Positions 35,069 through 44,082 of a DNA stretch of 64,000 bases are shown here, piece after piece. A program made the translations under genes and the position numbers. Position 1 is the first letter of the stretch. Each line of letters opens with the position of its first letter. Origin of the DNA: an uncultured Collinsella sp. (GTDB taxonomy: Bacteria > Actinomycetota > Coriobacteriia > Coriobacteriales > Coriobacteriaceae); assembly GCA_900759335.1 (NCBI GenBank), contig CAAEUX010000004.1:47137-111136 (forward strand), in the 5' to 3' direction. The notes beneath the pieces were generated by a model that saw nothing but the letters and a program-made list of their open reading frames with translations, did not search any database and had not been told where the DNA came from.

Positions 35069-36034
35069 CTAGTACGTCGCCTTGTAACGGTTGACCTTCT
35101 CGCGATAGTCGCGCGTGTCGGTCTCGCGCAGCTTGGTCATGGCATCGCGCTCGTCATCGGATAGGTTCGTGGGGACCTGCACCTTAATCTCGACGAGCAG
35201 CGCGCCTGTGCGGCCACGGTGCTTAACGTCGGGCGCCCCCATTTCCTTAAAGCGGAACTTCTTGCCCGTCTGGGTACCCGCGGGCACCTTCAGACGAACC
35301 GTCGCACCGCCGGGCGTCGGCACGTCCACCGTGCAGCCGAGCGCCGCCTCATAGACCGAGACCGGTACCTCCATGGTCACGTCGGCACCTTTACGCTTAA
35401 ACAGCGGATGCTCCTCCACGTGCGTGGTCACGACCAGGTCGCCGCGCTCGCCGCCGGCAACGCCATACTCGCCGCGACGCTTGTAGCGCAGCTTGCCACC
35501 GTCGACCGCGCCCGCAGGGACCGAGACCGTAATGGTCTGCTGCTCGCCCGTCGAGGGAATGCGGTAAGTGACCTTGTGCGTCACGCCGCGAAACGCGTCC
35601 TCGGCCGTCACATCGACGGTCAACGACAGGTCGCCGCCCTTGCGAGCGCGGCTGCGACCCGCGCCGGCACCGGCAGCGCCCGCAGCCCCGGCAAAGCCCG
35701 AGCCCCAATCGCTACCCCAGGCGCCGTTGCCGCTAAAGATGCTGTCGAAGATATCGCCCCAGCCGCTCGCGCCGGCACCGGCGCCGTAGCCACCGCTATA
35801 CGCGCCGCCCGCGCCCGGCATGCCGCCAAACATGAGCATCTGGTCGTACTCTTTGCGCTTCTTCTCGTCCGAAAGCGTCTCGTAGGCCTCGCTGATCTCC
35901 TTGAACTTGGCCTCGTCGCCGCCGGCATCGGGGTGATATTTTTGCGCGAGCTTGCGAAACGCGCTCTTGATCTCTTTGTCGGAGGCGCTCTTGGATACGC
36001 CCAGGATGTCATAGAAGGTTTTGCCTGCAGCCAT
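35069..36034 (-). CDS. dnaJ: DnaJ-family co-chaperone without zinc finger
   Basis: A 321-residue type II J protein. The J domain (1-70) carries HPD in KYHPDAGGDEAKFKEISEAY. A Gly/Ala-rich linker (about 72-130) follows, then two beta-barrel substrate domains (DLSLTVDVTAEDAFRGVTHK to VPTPGGATVRLKVPAGTQTG). The CxxCxGxG zinc motifs of full-length DnaJ are absent, so it resembles CbpA. It stimulates the DnaK ATPase. A stable hairpin separates it from grpE. Confidence 0.88.
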   Translation of the reverse strand: MAAGKTFYDILGVSKSASDKEIKSAFRKLAQKYHPDAGGDEAKFKEISEAYETLSDEKKRKEYDQMLMFGGMPGAGGAYSGGYGAGAGASGWGDIFDSIFSGNGAWGSDWGSGFAGAAGAAGAGAGRSRARKGGDLSLTVDVTAEDAFRGVTHKVTYRIPSTGEQQTITVSVPAGAVDGGKLRYKRRGEYGVAGGERGDLVVTTHVEEHPLFKRKGADVTMEVPVSVYEAALGCTVDVPTPGGATVRLKVPAGTQTGKKFRFKEMGAPDVKHRGRTGALLVEIKVQVPTNLSDDERDAMTKLRETDTRDYREKVNRYKATY

Positions 36035-36106
36035 CGTAGCTCCTCTCCTGTTTCATCCGCCGCTCAGCGGGCGGCGGCTCATGCTTTCATATGGCACTAG
36101 GCCAGA

Positions 36107-36136
36107 AAGGGCCCCGGGTGTTGCCCCGGGGCCCTT
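36107..36136 (-). promoter_or_regulatory. Intercistronic hairpin between grpE and dnaJ
   Basis: Twelve perfect base pairs, aagggccccggg with cccggggccctt, around tgttgc. It lies six bases past the grpE stop with only ttt after it. It could reduce readthrough into dnaJ-hspR or protect the dnaK-grpE mRNA end. Confidence 0.7.
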
Positions 36137-36141
36137 CTCAA

Positions 36142-36984
36142 TTACTCCTCGGTGCTCTCGACCGTATCGGCCGTAGCATCCTCGGGCGCCGCTTCGGGCT
36201 CCGGTGCGGGGCGCTTCTCGCCACCGTAGGTCACCGTCACCATCGCGGAACGCAGGATGCGGTCCGCCATGCGGTAGCCCTTCTGGTACACATCGTTGAC
36301 GGTCTCGTCGTACTGCGATGCGTCCTCGACGCGGCCCACAGCCTGATGCTCGAGCGGATCGAACGCCTCGCCCTTGGGGTCGATGGGCTCAACGCCCTCG
36401 TGCGCAAACACATCGAGCAGCTTGGCATGTACCGCGTCAACGCCATCGACGAACTGCTTAAAGTCGTCGGAAAGCTCTTGACTGCGGGCATGGTCGATCG
36501 CGCGCTCGATATCGTCGATCACCGGCAGCAGCGCGGTGACGAGCTTCTCGGTCGCGCGCTCGCGCTCGGCGATACGCTCATTGGCGGTGCGGCGACGGAA
36601 GTTCTCCCAGTCGGCCTGCAGACGGGCGGTACGCTCGGTGGCGTCCTTTGCCTTGTCCTCGGCGGCCTTCTGAGCCTCTGCCGCAGCATCGAGCTCATTG
36701 CGCACGTCGGCAAGCTCTTTCTGAGCCTGCTCGAACTTGAGCTTAAAGTCGTTGTCGGCGGCTTCCTCACCGGCGCGGATAGCGGCTTCCACCATCTCGT
36801 CCTCGGTCATCGTCGCCTCCTTGTTGGAATCCTCTACTTGGTTCTCGGCAGCCTCGGCGGCCGGGGCCTCGTTGGCCTCGGTATCGTCAACGGCCTCTAC
36901 GGGAATCTTCACGTCCTTCTCCTCAGAGTCAACGGGGGCGGCACCAACGGCGGCCGCCTCCGTGCGAGCTTTACGGGCGGACAT
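36142..36984 (-). CDS. grpE: Nucleotide exchange factor GrpE
   Basis: A 280-residue protein, longer than the usual 190-210 because of an acidic Ala/Glu N-terminus of about 60 residues. The long helix (FEQAQKELADVRNELDAAAE) and the conserved ADWENFRRRTANERIAERER are followed by the head domain with MVTVTYGGEKRPAPEPE. It releases ADP from DnaK. It starts two bases after the dnaK stop. A start at an internal Met (MTEDEMVEAA) would give a more typical length; the upstream start is kept because of the tight spacing to dnaK. Confidence 0.92.
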   Translation of the reverse strand: MSARKARTEAAAVGAAPVDSEEKDVKIPVEAVDDTEANEAPAAEAAENQVEDSNKEATMTEDEMVEAAIRAGEEAADNDFKLKFEQAQKELADVRNELDAAAEAQKAAEDKAKDATERTARLQADWENFRRRTANERIAERERATEKLVTALLPVIDDIERAIDHARSQELSDDFKQFVDGVDAVHAKLLDVFAHEGVEPIDPKGEAFDPLEHQAVGRVEDASQYDETVNDVYQKGYRMADRILRSAMVTVTYGGEKRPAPEPEAAPEDATADTVESTEE

Positions 36985-36986
36985 GA

Positions 36987-38879
36987 TTATTTGTCCTCGT
37001 CGTCCACAACCTCGTAGTCGGCGTCGACGACGTCATCGTCGGCAGGCTGGGCACCGGCGGCACCGTCGGTCTGCTGCTGAGCGTCGGCGTAGACAACCTG
37101 AGCCAGCTCGTAGGCCACAGACTGCAGGGACTCGCCGGCGGCCTTGATGGCCTCGACGTCAGAGCCCTCGAGCGCCTTCTTGGCGTCGGCGATAGCGGCC
37201 TCGGCCTTGGACTTCACGTCGGCGGAAACCTTGTCGCCCAGCTCGTTGAGGGTCTGCTCGGTGGAGTAGCACAGGCTGTCGGTCTGGTTGCGGACCTCGA
37301 CCTCTTCCTTCTGCTTCTTGTCCTCCTCGGCATGAGCCTCGGCGTCCTTGACCATACGATCGACTTCGTCGTCGGACAGAGCAGTGGAGCCGGAGATGGT
37401 GATCTGCTGCTCCTTGCCGGTGCCCTTGTCCTTAGCGGAGACCTTGACGATACCGTTGGCGTCGATGTCGAAGGTGACCTCGATCTGCGGCACGCCGCGG
37501 CGGGCAGCCGGGATACCGGTCAGCTGGAACTTACCGAGCGACTTGTTGTCGCGGGCAAGCTCGCGCTCGCCCTGGAGCACGTTGATCTCGACGCTGGTCT
37601 GGTTGTCGGCAGCGGTGGAGTAGACCTCGGTCTTGGAGGTCGGGATCGTGGTGTTGCGGTCGATCATCTTGGTCATGATGCCGCCCATGGTCTCGACGCC
37701 CAGCGACAGCGGGGTAACGTCGAGCAGCAGGATGCCCTCGACGTCGCCGGTGAGCACGCCGCCCTGGACGGCAGCGCCGTCGGCAACGACCTCGTCGGGG
37801 TTCACGGACATGTTGGGCTGCTTGCCGGTCATGGTCTTGACGAGCTCCTGGACGGCGGGCATACGGGTGGAGCCGCCGACGAGGATGACCTCGGTCAGAT
37901 CGGAGAGCTTAAGCTTGGCGTCGCGCAGGGCGTTGGTGACAGGCTGCTTGCAGCGCTCGAGCAGGTCGCGGGTGATCTTCTCGAACTCGGCGCGGGTCAG
38001 CGTGTAGTTGAGGTGCAGCGGGCCGGACTGGTTCATGGTAATGAACGGCAGGTTGATGGTGGTCTGCTGGGCGGCAGAGAGCTCCTTCTTGGCGTTCTCG
38101 GCGGCCTCCTTCAGACGCTGCAGGGCCATGGGGTCCTGACGCAGATCGACACCGTTCTCCTGCTGGAACTTATCGGCCATCCAATCGATGACGCGCTGAT
38201 CCCAGTCGTCGCCGCCCAGGTGGTTGTCGCCCGAGGTGGACAGAACCTCAAACACGCCGTCGGCGAGGTCGAGGATGGAGACGTCGAAGGTGCCGCCGCC
38301 CAGGTCGAAGACCAGGATGCGCTGGTCGGTGCCCTGCTTGTCCAGGCCATAGGCCAGAGCAGCAGCGGTCGGCTCGTTGACGATACGCTTAACGTTGAGG
38401 CCAGCGATCTTACCGGCGTCCTTGGTGGCCTGACGCTGGGCGTCGTTGAAGTAGGCCGGGACGGTGATGACGGCGTCGGTGACGGTCTCGCCCAGATACT
38501 TCTCGGCGTCGGCCTTCATCTTTGCGAGCGTCATGGCGCTCACCTGCTCGGCGGTGTAATCCTTGCCCTCGATGTCGACGACGGCACGGCCACCCTGGCC
38601 CTCCTTGACCTCATACGGCACGGTCTTGATCTCGGAGGTGCACTCGGAGTACTTGCGGCCCATGAAGCGCTTGATGGAGAACACGGTGTTCTTGGGGTTG
38701 GTGACAGCCTGGTTCTTAGCGGCCTTACCAACGACGCGGTCGCCGTCGGCACGGAAGCCCACAACGGACGGGGTGGTGCGGTCGCCCTCGGCGTTCACGA
38801 TAATGGTCGGAGAACCGCCCTCGAGAACGGCCATAGCGGAGTTAGTAGTACCAAGGTCGATACCAAGAATCTTACTCAT
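36987..38879 (-). CDS. dnaK: Hsp70 chaperone DnaK
   Basis: A 630-residue Hsp70. The nucleotide domain starts MSKILGIDLGTTNSAMAVLE and contains VFDLGGGTFDVSILDLADGV and VGGSTRMPAVQELVKTMTGK. The linker and substrate domain follow from about 360 (LLLDVTPLSLGVETMGG). It ends in the helical lid and a DDDVVDADYEVVDDEDK tail. It is the first gene of the dnaK-grpE-dnaJ-hspR operon, with a HAIR-like element about 110 bases upstream. Confidence 0.97.
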   Translation of the reverse strand: MSKILGIDLGTTNSAMAVLEGGSPTIIVNAEGDRTTPSVVGFRADGDRVVGKAAKNQAVTNPKNTVFSIKRFMGRKYSECTSEIKTVPYEVKEGQGGRAVVDIEGKDYTAEQVSAMTLAKMKADAEKYLGETVTDAVITVPAYFNDAQRQATKDAGKIAGLNVKRIVNEPTAAALAYGLDKQGTDQRILVFDLGGGTFDVSILDLADGVFEVLSTSGDNHLGGDDWDQRVIDWMADKFQQENGVDLRQDPMALQRLKEAAENAKKELSAAQQTTINLPFITMNQSGPLHLNYTLTRAEFEKITRDLLERCKQPVTNALRDAKLKLSDLTEVILVGGSTRMPAVQELVKTMTGKQPNMSVNPDEVVADGAAVQGGVLTGDVEGILLLDVTPLSLGVETMGGIMTKMIDRNTTIPTSKTEVYSTAADNQTSVEINVLQGERELARDNKSLGKFQLTGIPAARRGVPQIEVTFDIDANGIVKVSAKDKGTGKEQQITISGSTALSDDEVDRMVKDAEAHAEEDKKQKEEVEVRNQTDSLCYSTEQTLNELGDKVSADVKSKAEAAIADAKKALEGSDVEAIKAAGESLQSVAYELAQVVYADAQQQTDGAAGAQPADDDVVDADYEVVDDEDK

Positions 38880-38988
38880 TAGAAATTCCCTCTCTCTTGT
38901 GCGTTTGCACCGACTCGGCGGTCTGCCAAGCGGTGTTTCGGCTTGTCTTTCAGGATGTAGTGTATCCCCTTATGGGCCGGAATATACA

Positions 38989-39015
38989 AAATCTAAGTCA
39001 ATTCATATAAGATTT
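38989..39015 (-). promoter_or_regulatory. Candidate HspR (HAIR-like) element upstream of dnaK
   Basis: aaatctaagtc, 6 bases, then tataagattt: the same blocks and spacing as upstream of clpB (31306-31332). A ttgact lies within it on the minus strand and may also serve as a -35 region. Confidence 0.65.
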
Positions 39016-39140
39016 CTTATTGCCGAGAGTTTAGGTTCGCAAATACGCAGGTAGACGCACTGTTTGAGTTCTCGGCAAATCTATCGAGATCTATGTAGAG
39101 ATGGCTGAGGCTTGGGTCTGGAACCCCTCGGGATGGCCCT

Positions 39141-39312
39141 GCGGAAAGCAAATCCCGGTTTGAGCGTGAATTCCGGGCTGCAGTTTCCGCAACCAAGGCC
39201 CTCGGGAAAATAGATCCCAGTCTGAGTGTGGATTCTGGGTCGCAGTTTCCGCCAGAGGGCTCGACCGGAAAGCGCGACCCGTTTTGATCGTCGATTCCGG
39301 GACACGCTTTCC
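39141..39312. repeat. Three REP-like palindromes of the ggaaa..cccgg family
   Basis: Units at 39141-39190, 39203-39251 and 39264-39312, each about 50 bases. Each pairs a left arm like cggaaagcaaatcccgg with a right arm like ttccgggctgcagtttccg. The middle unit changes cccgg to cccag and ccggg to ctggg together, which keeps the pairing. The rest of the gap 38880-39536 shows no gene. Confidence 0.8.
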
Positions 39313-39536
39313 AAAAGCACGCTCAATCGCCCTATATTTCAAGTCACCTTTAGCTAACATTTACGCAGCTCAACGGCCTCACCTGCATGTTTTTTAGTAA
39401 GCCGCGGCATACTCGGCGAACGGTATGAAGATGCCGGCCAGAGGGTATTGCAAACAGTCGCTCCCGTGGTATGTTTTTGCCCGAATCAAACCGGCGCGCA
39501 TCGCCTGTAGCGTCGGTCAACAGAGAGGAAACTACC

Positions 39537-39722
39537 ATGGCTCATCCCGTAATTGATGCCGACGAGTGCATCGCTTGTGGCGTTTGCGTCGACTCCTGCC
39601 CCGCTGGCGTTCTGGAGCTCCAGGACGTCGCTACCGTCGCTGACGAGGACTCCTGCGTCGCCTGTGGCGCTTGCCAGGACGCTTGCCCCGCTGGCGCGAT
39701 CACCGAGATCGTCGAGGAGTAA
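39537..39722 (+). CDS. 2x[4Fe-4S] ferredoxin
   Basis: A 61-residue ferredoxin with two full cluster motifs: CIACGVCVDSCPAG (residues about 13-26) and CVACGACQDACPAG (about 41-54). It is a small electron carrier, probably serving pyruvate:ferredoxin oxidoreductase or hydrogenase in an anaerobe. GAGAGGA precedes the ATG and a strong terminator follows, so it is a single-gene unit. Confidence 0.93.
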   Translation: MAHPVIDADECIACGVCVDSCPAGVLELQDVATVADEDSCVACGACQDACPAGAITEIVEE

Positions 39723-39762
39723 CAACTCCCCCACTTGCACACTCAAAAGTACACCGTGCACA

Positions 39763-39803
39763 AAAAAGGAGGCTTCCGCATCGCCGCGGAGGCCTCCTTT
39801 TGC
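39763..39803 (+). terminator. Terminator of the ferredoxin gene
   Basis: ggaggcttccgc and gcggaggcctcc form a 12-bp stem with one mismatch, with a run of A before and tttt after, so it can work in both directions. Confidence 0.88.
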
Positions 39804-39839
39804 ATATGTGGGCAGCTAATTTGGAGCGGGACCCTTGGC

Positions 39840-39910
39840 AGTTGCGGTGGAATAGTTCCTGTTTTATGTCTTGGATGCCGATTTTAGGAACTATTTCACC
39901 GCAACTTATA
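39840..39910. repeat. Palindromic repeat family A, copy 2 (behind niaR)
   Basis: The same 19-base arms as copy 1 (agttgcggtggaatagttc and gaactatttcaccgcaact) around a different 30-base centre. It ends 13 bases past the niaR stop. Confidence 0.85.
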
Positions 39911-39923
39911 GATGCGGCGTCGA

Positions 39924-40469
39924 CTAGGACAAATCGTCTTCGTAGGGCATCAGGTCTGCTAGGTAGCCTTTTTCCTTGAGCATCGCCTCGATCTCGTCGA
40001 GGGTCTGTTCGTCCTCCGCCGCAATGCGATGGAAGTGGTAGCCGCTGGTCACCGTCAGCAGCGGAAAGCTCTTGCCGCTCTCGATATCGCGCAGATAGCG
40101 CTCGACATCGCGACGATTGCGGATGTCCAGGTCGGCCGTAATCTTACCGTACACGCGGTGATTGACAATCACGTTGAGCACGGCGCCGCCGGCGTCGACG
40201 ATACTCGTGAGCTCATCGCCTGCCTGCTCCACGCTGTGGCGAACCTTGACCAAGCGCGTAGGCACGGCGGGGCTGCTGGGGGCCTCCTGCAGCACGTAGC
40301 CGCGGTTGGTCGCCACGATATCGTGCCCATCGGCGCGCAGCAGGGCGATGTCCTGCACCACGATCTGGCGGCTCACACCCACCTCGCGGGCAAGCGCGCT
40401 GCCCGATACGGGCCCCTTGGCCCCCTCGAGCACGGCCATGATGGCACGGCGACGCTCGCGGGCGTTCAT
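39924..40469 (-). CDS. niaR: Niacin-responsive repressor NiaR (HTH-3H)
   Basis: A 181-residue repressor. The winged helix (RRRAIMAVLEGAKGPVSGSA, LAREVGVSRQIVVQDIALLR) is followed by a 3H domain, whose histidines appear in VKVRHSVEQAGDEL, NVIVNHRVYGKIT and SGYHFHRIAAEDE. NiaR binds nicotinic acid and represses NAD synthesis or niacin uptake genes. The ATG overlaps the nadC stop, so it is translated with the genes it probably controls. Confidence 0.88.
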   Translation of the reverse strand: MNARERRRAIMAVLEGAKGPVSGSALAREVGVSRQIVVQDIALLRADGHDIVATNRGYVLQEAPSSPAVPTRLVKVRHSVEQAGDELTSIVDAGGAVLNVIVNHRVYGKITADLDIRNRRDVERYLRDIESGKSFPLLTVTSGYHFHRIAAEDEQTLDEIEAMLKEKGYLADLMPYEDDLS

Positions 40470-41329
40470 TATTTACCGTCCAGCAGACGCAGGTGCTTAA
40501 GCGAGAGGTCGAGGATCGGCGCGGAGTGCGTCAGGGCGCCCGAGCTAATAAAGTCAACGCCCAGGTCGGCAAGCGCGCGGATATTGCTGGCATCCACGTT
40601 GCCCGAGCACTCGGTCTTGGCGCGGCCGGCGATAAGTTCAATAGCGGCGGCCATGTCGTCATGGGTCATGTTGTCGAACATGATGATGTCGGCGCCGGCC
40701 TCCACGGCCTCGCGCACCATGTCCAGGTTCTCGCACTCGATCTCGACCGTCGTGGTAAACGATGCATGGGCGCGCGCCATCTCGATCGCGCGCGTCACGC
40801 CACCGGCGGCATCGATGTGGTTGTCCTTGAGCATGACGGCCGTCGACAGGTTGTAACGGTGGTTGCTGCCGCCGCCAATCTCAACCGCCGCCTTCTCAAA
40901 CACGCGCATGCCCGGTGTGGTCTTGCGCGTGTCGACGAGCACGGTCTTGGTTCCCTCGAGCGCCGCGGCCATGCTGTGCGTATAGGTAGCGATGCCGCTC
41001 ATGCGCTGCAGGTAGTTGAGCGCCACGCGCTCGCCCGAAAGCAGCACGCGAGCGTCGCCGCGCACCTGGCCCACGTGGTCGCCGGCATGCACCTCGTCAC
41101 CGTCGGCAACATCAAACAGCACCGAGCTCTGCGAATCCAGCAGCTCAAAGGTGCGAGCGAACACATCCAGGCCGGCAATGATGCCATCGGCTTTGGCGAT
41201 AAGCTCCACCGTGGCGGGACGCGCCGTGGGGCACACGCTCGCCGTGCTCACGTCCTCAAACGTAATGTCCTCGCGCAGAGCTTGCAGAATCAGATCATCG
41301 ACGACGAGCTTCATGGTAATGGGATTCAT
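40469..41329 (-). CDS. nadC: Nicotinate-nucleotide pyrophosphorylase NadC
   Basis: A 286-residue quinolinate phosphoribosyltransferase. Recognisable segments are LLSGERVALNYLQRMSGIAT, VDTRKTTPGMRVFEKAAVEI, GGGSNHRYNLSTAVMLKDNH and the C-terminal GVDFISSGALTHSAPILDLS. It converts quinolinate and PRPP to nicotinate mononucleotide. The start lies 4 bases after the nadB stop, with GGAG inside the nadB end. Confidence 0.95.
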   Translation of the reverse strand: MNPITMKLVVDDLILQALREDITFEDVSTASVCPTARPATVELIAKADGIIAGLDVFARTFELLDSQSSVLFDVADGDEVHAGDHVGQVRGDARVLLSGERVALNYLQRMSGIATYTHSMAAALEGTKTVLVDTRKTTPGMRVFEKAAVEIGGGSNHRYNLSTAVMLKDNHIDAAGGVTRAIEMARAHASFTTTVEIECENLDMVREAVEAGADIIMFDNMTHDDMAAAIELIAGRAKTECSGNVDASNIRALADLGVDFISSGALTHSAPILDLSLKHLRLLDGK

Positions 41330-41332
41330 GGT

Positions 41333-42709
41333 CTACTCCTCCACGGCCTGCGTGCCGGCGGCACGGGCCAAATCATCGATTGCCAGAGGGTCGGCGCCCA
41401 GGGCGCGATGACGGCCATCGAGCGCGGGATCGCCCGCCTGCTCCACGGCCAGCGACTCGCCGGTACGCATATACCACGCGGCGCGACGACCCCAGACCAG
41501 CGCCTCGAGCAGGCTGTTTGAAGCAAGGCGGTTCTTGCCGTGAACGCCGTTGCAGGCCGTCTCGCCCGCGGCGTAGAGCTCGGGCATCGAGGTGCGGCCG
41601 TCCTTGTCGACCCACACGCCGCCCATAAAGTAGTGCTGCGTCGGCGTAACGGGAATGGGCTCATCCAGGATGTCGCGACCGTCCTCCAGGCAGCGCGCGC
41701 GGATGTTGGCGAAGTGCCCGGTCACCACGTCGCGCTCGACGGGGGCAAAGCTCAGCCACTCGTGCTCGGTGTCATCCTGCTTCATCTGCTCGCGGATGGC
41801 GGCGGCGACAACGTCGCGCGGCTGCAACTCGTCGGTAAAACGCTCGCCGGCGGCGTTGAGCAAAATCGCGCCCTCGCCGCGGCAGCTCTCGCTGATCAGG
41901 AACGTGCGACCCGGCTGCGGCGAGAACAGACCCGTGGGATGGATCTGCACGTAGTCCAGGTGCTCCATCTTAATGCCATGCTCCTGAGCGATGTAGCAGG
42001 CGTCGCCCGTGAGCTGCGGGTAGTTAGTCGAGTGGTCGTAGACGCCGCCAATGCCGCCCGTCGCCCACAGCGTGTGGCGGGCATGGATCTTAAACGGCTC
42101 GCCGGCATGCACGCCCTCGGCGGCATTTGCCAGCTCGTCGGCGGGGCGAACCGAGTTGTCCTCGTCCACGGCTACGGCGACGACGCCGGTGCACACCGTG
42201 GCGTCATCGCGCTCGGCGGTCAGGATGTCGGTCATGGCCACGTGCTCCAAAATCTGCACGTTGTCCAGCTTGCGAACGGCCTGGAGCAGCTTGGTCGTGA
42301 TCTCCTTGCCCGTAATGTCGGCATGGAAGGCAATGCGCGGACGGCTGTGCGCGCCCTCGCGGGTAAAATTGAGGCTGCCGTCGGCCTTGCGCTCAAAATC
42401 CACGCCCATCGCTAGCAGGTCGTTGATGACCGAGCGGCTCGAGCGAATCATGATGTCGACGCTCTCGCGGCGGTTCTCGTAGTGGCCGGCGTGCATGGTG
42501 TCCTCAAAGAAGGCATCGTAGTCCGAGCCTTCGGGCAGCACGCAGATGCCGCCCTGCGCGAGCATCGAATCGCACTCATCGACCGCGCCCTTGGAGAGCA
42601 TGATCACGCGCGTGCTCGTCGGCAGATTGAGGGCCGCGTACAGACCCGCCACGCCGCAGCCGGCAATGACGACGTCGCACTCCATATCGGGGTATTGCTT
42701 GGTTTCCAC
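41333..42709 (-). CDS. nadB: L-aspartate oxidase NadB
   Basis: A 458-residue flavoprotein: FAD site CDVVIAGCGVAGLYAALNLP, substrate region FTREGAHSRPRIAFHADITG, and the C-terminal GAGETACNGVHGKNRLASNS-like segment (here ELYAAGETACNGVHGKNRLA). It oxidises aspartate to iminoaspartate for NadA, using fumarate as acceptor in anaerobes. The chosen start is a GTG (VETKQYPDME) with GGGAGAGG ahead. Longer starts up to 17 codons earlier exist and cannot be excluded. Confidence 0.93.
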   Translation of the reverse strand: METKQYPDMECDVVIAGCGVAGLYAALNLPTSTRVIMLSKGAVDECDSMLAQGGICVLPEGSDYDAFFEDTMHAGHYENRRESVDIMIRSSRSVINDLLAMGVDFERKADGSLNFTREGAHSRPRIAFHADITGKEITTKLLQAVRKLDNVQILEHVAMTDILTAERDDATVCTGVVAVAVDEDNSVRPADELANAAEGVHAGEPFKIHARHTLWATGGIGGVYDHSTNYPQLTGDACYIAQEHGIKMEHLDYVQIHPTGLFSPQPGRTFLISESCRGEGAILLNAAGERFTDELQPRDVVAAAIREQMKQDDTEHEWLSFAPVERDVVTGHFANIRARCLEDGRDILDEPIPVTPTQHYFMGGVWVDKDGRTSMPELYAAGETACNGVHGKNRLASNSLLEALVWGRRAAWYMRTGESLAVEQAGDPALDGRHRALGADPLAIDDLARAAGTQAVEE

Positions 42710-42764
42710 AGGAATCCTCTCCCTTGAATGTGACATAAGGGACCGTCCCTCATGCAACATTGTT

Positions 42765-43790
42765 CTAGCGTGCTGCGTACTCGAGCATACGGTCGAGCGT
42801 GAGCTTGGCCTGGTCTGCTGCCTCGTCCGAGACGCCGATCTGCACCTCGCCCTCGCCCGTCTCCAGGCAGCGCACGAGCTTTTCGAGCGTGATGAGGTCC
42901 ATGTTGACGCAGGTGGGCTGCACCGCGGGGAAATAGAACTTCTTGCCGGTGCCCTGGCAGCGGCGCTCGAGCTCGTAGAGCACGCCGCGGACCGTCACGA
43001 TAATGAACTCGCTCGCGTCGGACTCCTCGGCATACCTGATGATGCCGGCGGTGGAGCCGATGTAGTCGGCCTCGGCCAGAACGTCGGCCTTGCACTCAGG
43101 ATGCGCCAGCACGAGCGCGTCGGGGTGGGCCTCCGTCGCGTCGACGATCTGCTCGACGGTGATGATGTGATGGCGTGGGCAGTAGCCGTTGTTGAGGATG
43201 ACGTGCTTTTGCGGCACCTGCTCGGCTACGAAGCGTCCCAGGTTTTGGTCGGGAATGAACAGGATATGCTGCTGCGGCAGCTCGGACACGATCTTAACGG
43301 CGTTGGAACTGGTGACGCACACGTCGCTCCAGCTCTTGATCTCGACCGTGGAGTTGACGTAGCACACCACGGCCAGGTCGTCGCCGTACTCGGCGCGCGC
43401 CGCGTCAACCGTCTCGCGCTTGACCATGTGCGCCATGGGACAGTCTGCGCCCGGCTCGGGCAGCAGCACGGTCTTAGTGGGATTGAGCAGCTTGGCGCTC
43501 TCGCCCATAAACTCCACGCCGCACAACACGATGGTCTGCTGCGGCAGGCTCTTGGCGAGCTTTGCCAGGTAGAAGCTATCGCCGACGTAATCGGCAACGG
43601 CTTGGACCTCGGGCGCCACGTAATAGTGCGCCAGGATCACCGCGTCACGTTGGGTTTTTAGTTGCTGAATGGCCTCGACGAGCTCTGCGGGCACCAGTGC
43701 CGCACGCTCCGTTGCCGTCGTTGCCGATGCCAAGCCGGCCGCGATATCGCGTGCAAGCTCCGACGCATCCATGTTCGCGCTCTGTGCCAT
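42765..43790 (-). CDS. nadA: Quinolinate synthase NadA
   Basis: A 341-residue NadA. Cluster and active-site segments are VILAHYYVAPEVQAVADYVG, IVLCGVEFMGESAKLLNPTK, VCYVNSTVEIKSWSDVCVTS, the LNNGYCPRHH stretch and CLETGEGEVQIG near the end. The three cluster cysteines are present. It condenses iminoaspartate with DHAP. It is the first gene of nadA-nadB-nadC-niaR; GAGAGGGG precedes the ATG. Confidence 0.95.
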   Translation of the reverse strand: MAQSANMDASELARDIAAGLASATTATERAALVPAELVEAIQQLKTQRDAVILAHYYVAPEVQAVADYVGDSFYLAKLAKSLPQQTIVLCGVEFMGESAKLLNPTKTVLLPEPGADCPMAHMVKRETVDAARAEYGDDLAVVCYVNSTVEIKSWSDVCVTSSNAVKIVSELPQQHILFIPDQNLGRFVAEQVPQKHVILNNGYCPRHHIITVEQIVDATEAHPDALVLAHPECKADVLAEADYIGSTAGIIRYAEESDASEFIIVTVRGVLYELERRCQGTGKKFYFPAVQPTCVNMDLITLEKLVRCLETGEGEVQIGVSDEAADQAKLTLDRMLEYAAR

Positions 43791-43831
43791 CAAGGCCCCT
43801 CTCTTTTGGCGAATCTTGGGGCTTTAGTATG

Positions 43832-43875
43832 ACACCTAGGTTTACAGCTGACAAGACAGCTGTAAACCTAGGTGT
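43832..43875 (-). promoter_or_regulatory. Perfect 19-bp inverted repeat, probable NiaR operator
   Basis: acacctaggtttacagctg and cagctgtaaacctaggtgt flank acaaga. It lies 42 bases before nadA. The operon's own niaR gene makes this the likely operator; the arms could also hold two stacked binding sites. Confidence 0.8.
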
Positions 43876-44082
43876 AAAGTTGAAATAAAGATTCAATCAT
43901 GTGGCAGGTCCATATTCGAACTGGCAAGCTGAGGATAGCTGAGCTCTCGATGGCGCAGGAGGCATCTTTCGCCACCGCAATACCGCTTGGCGCGAGTTGC
44001 ACGCCGTGGGGCGCAAACGGTCCGCACCCCCGCAAGCGGCGCGTACCCGATGTGGCAAAATCGAACTACTTAAGGGGGCCGA

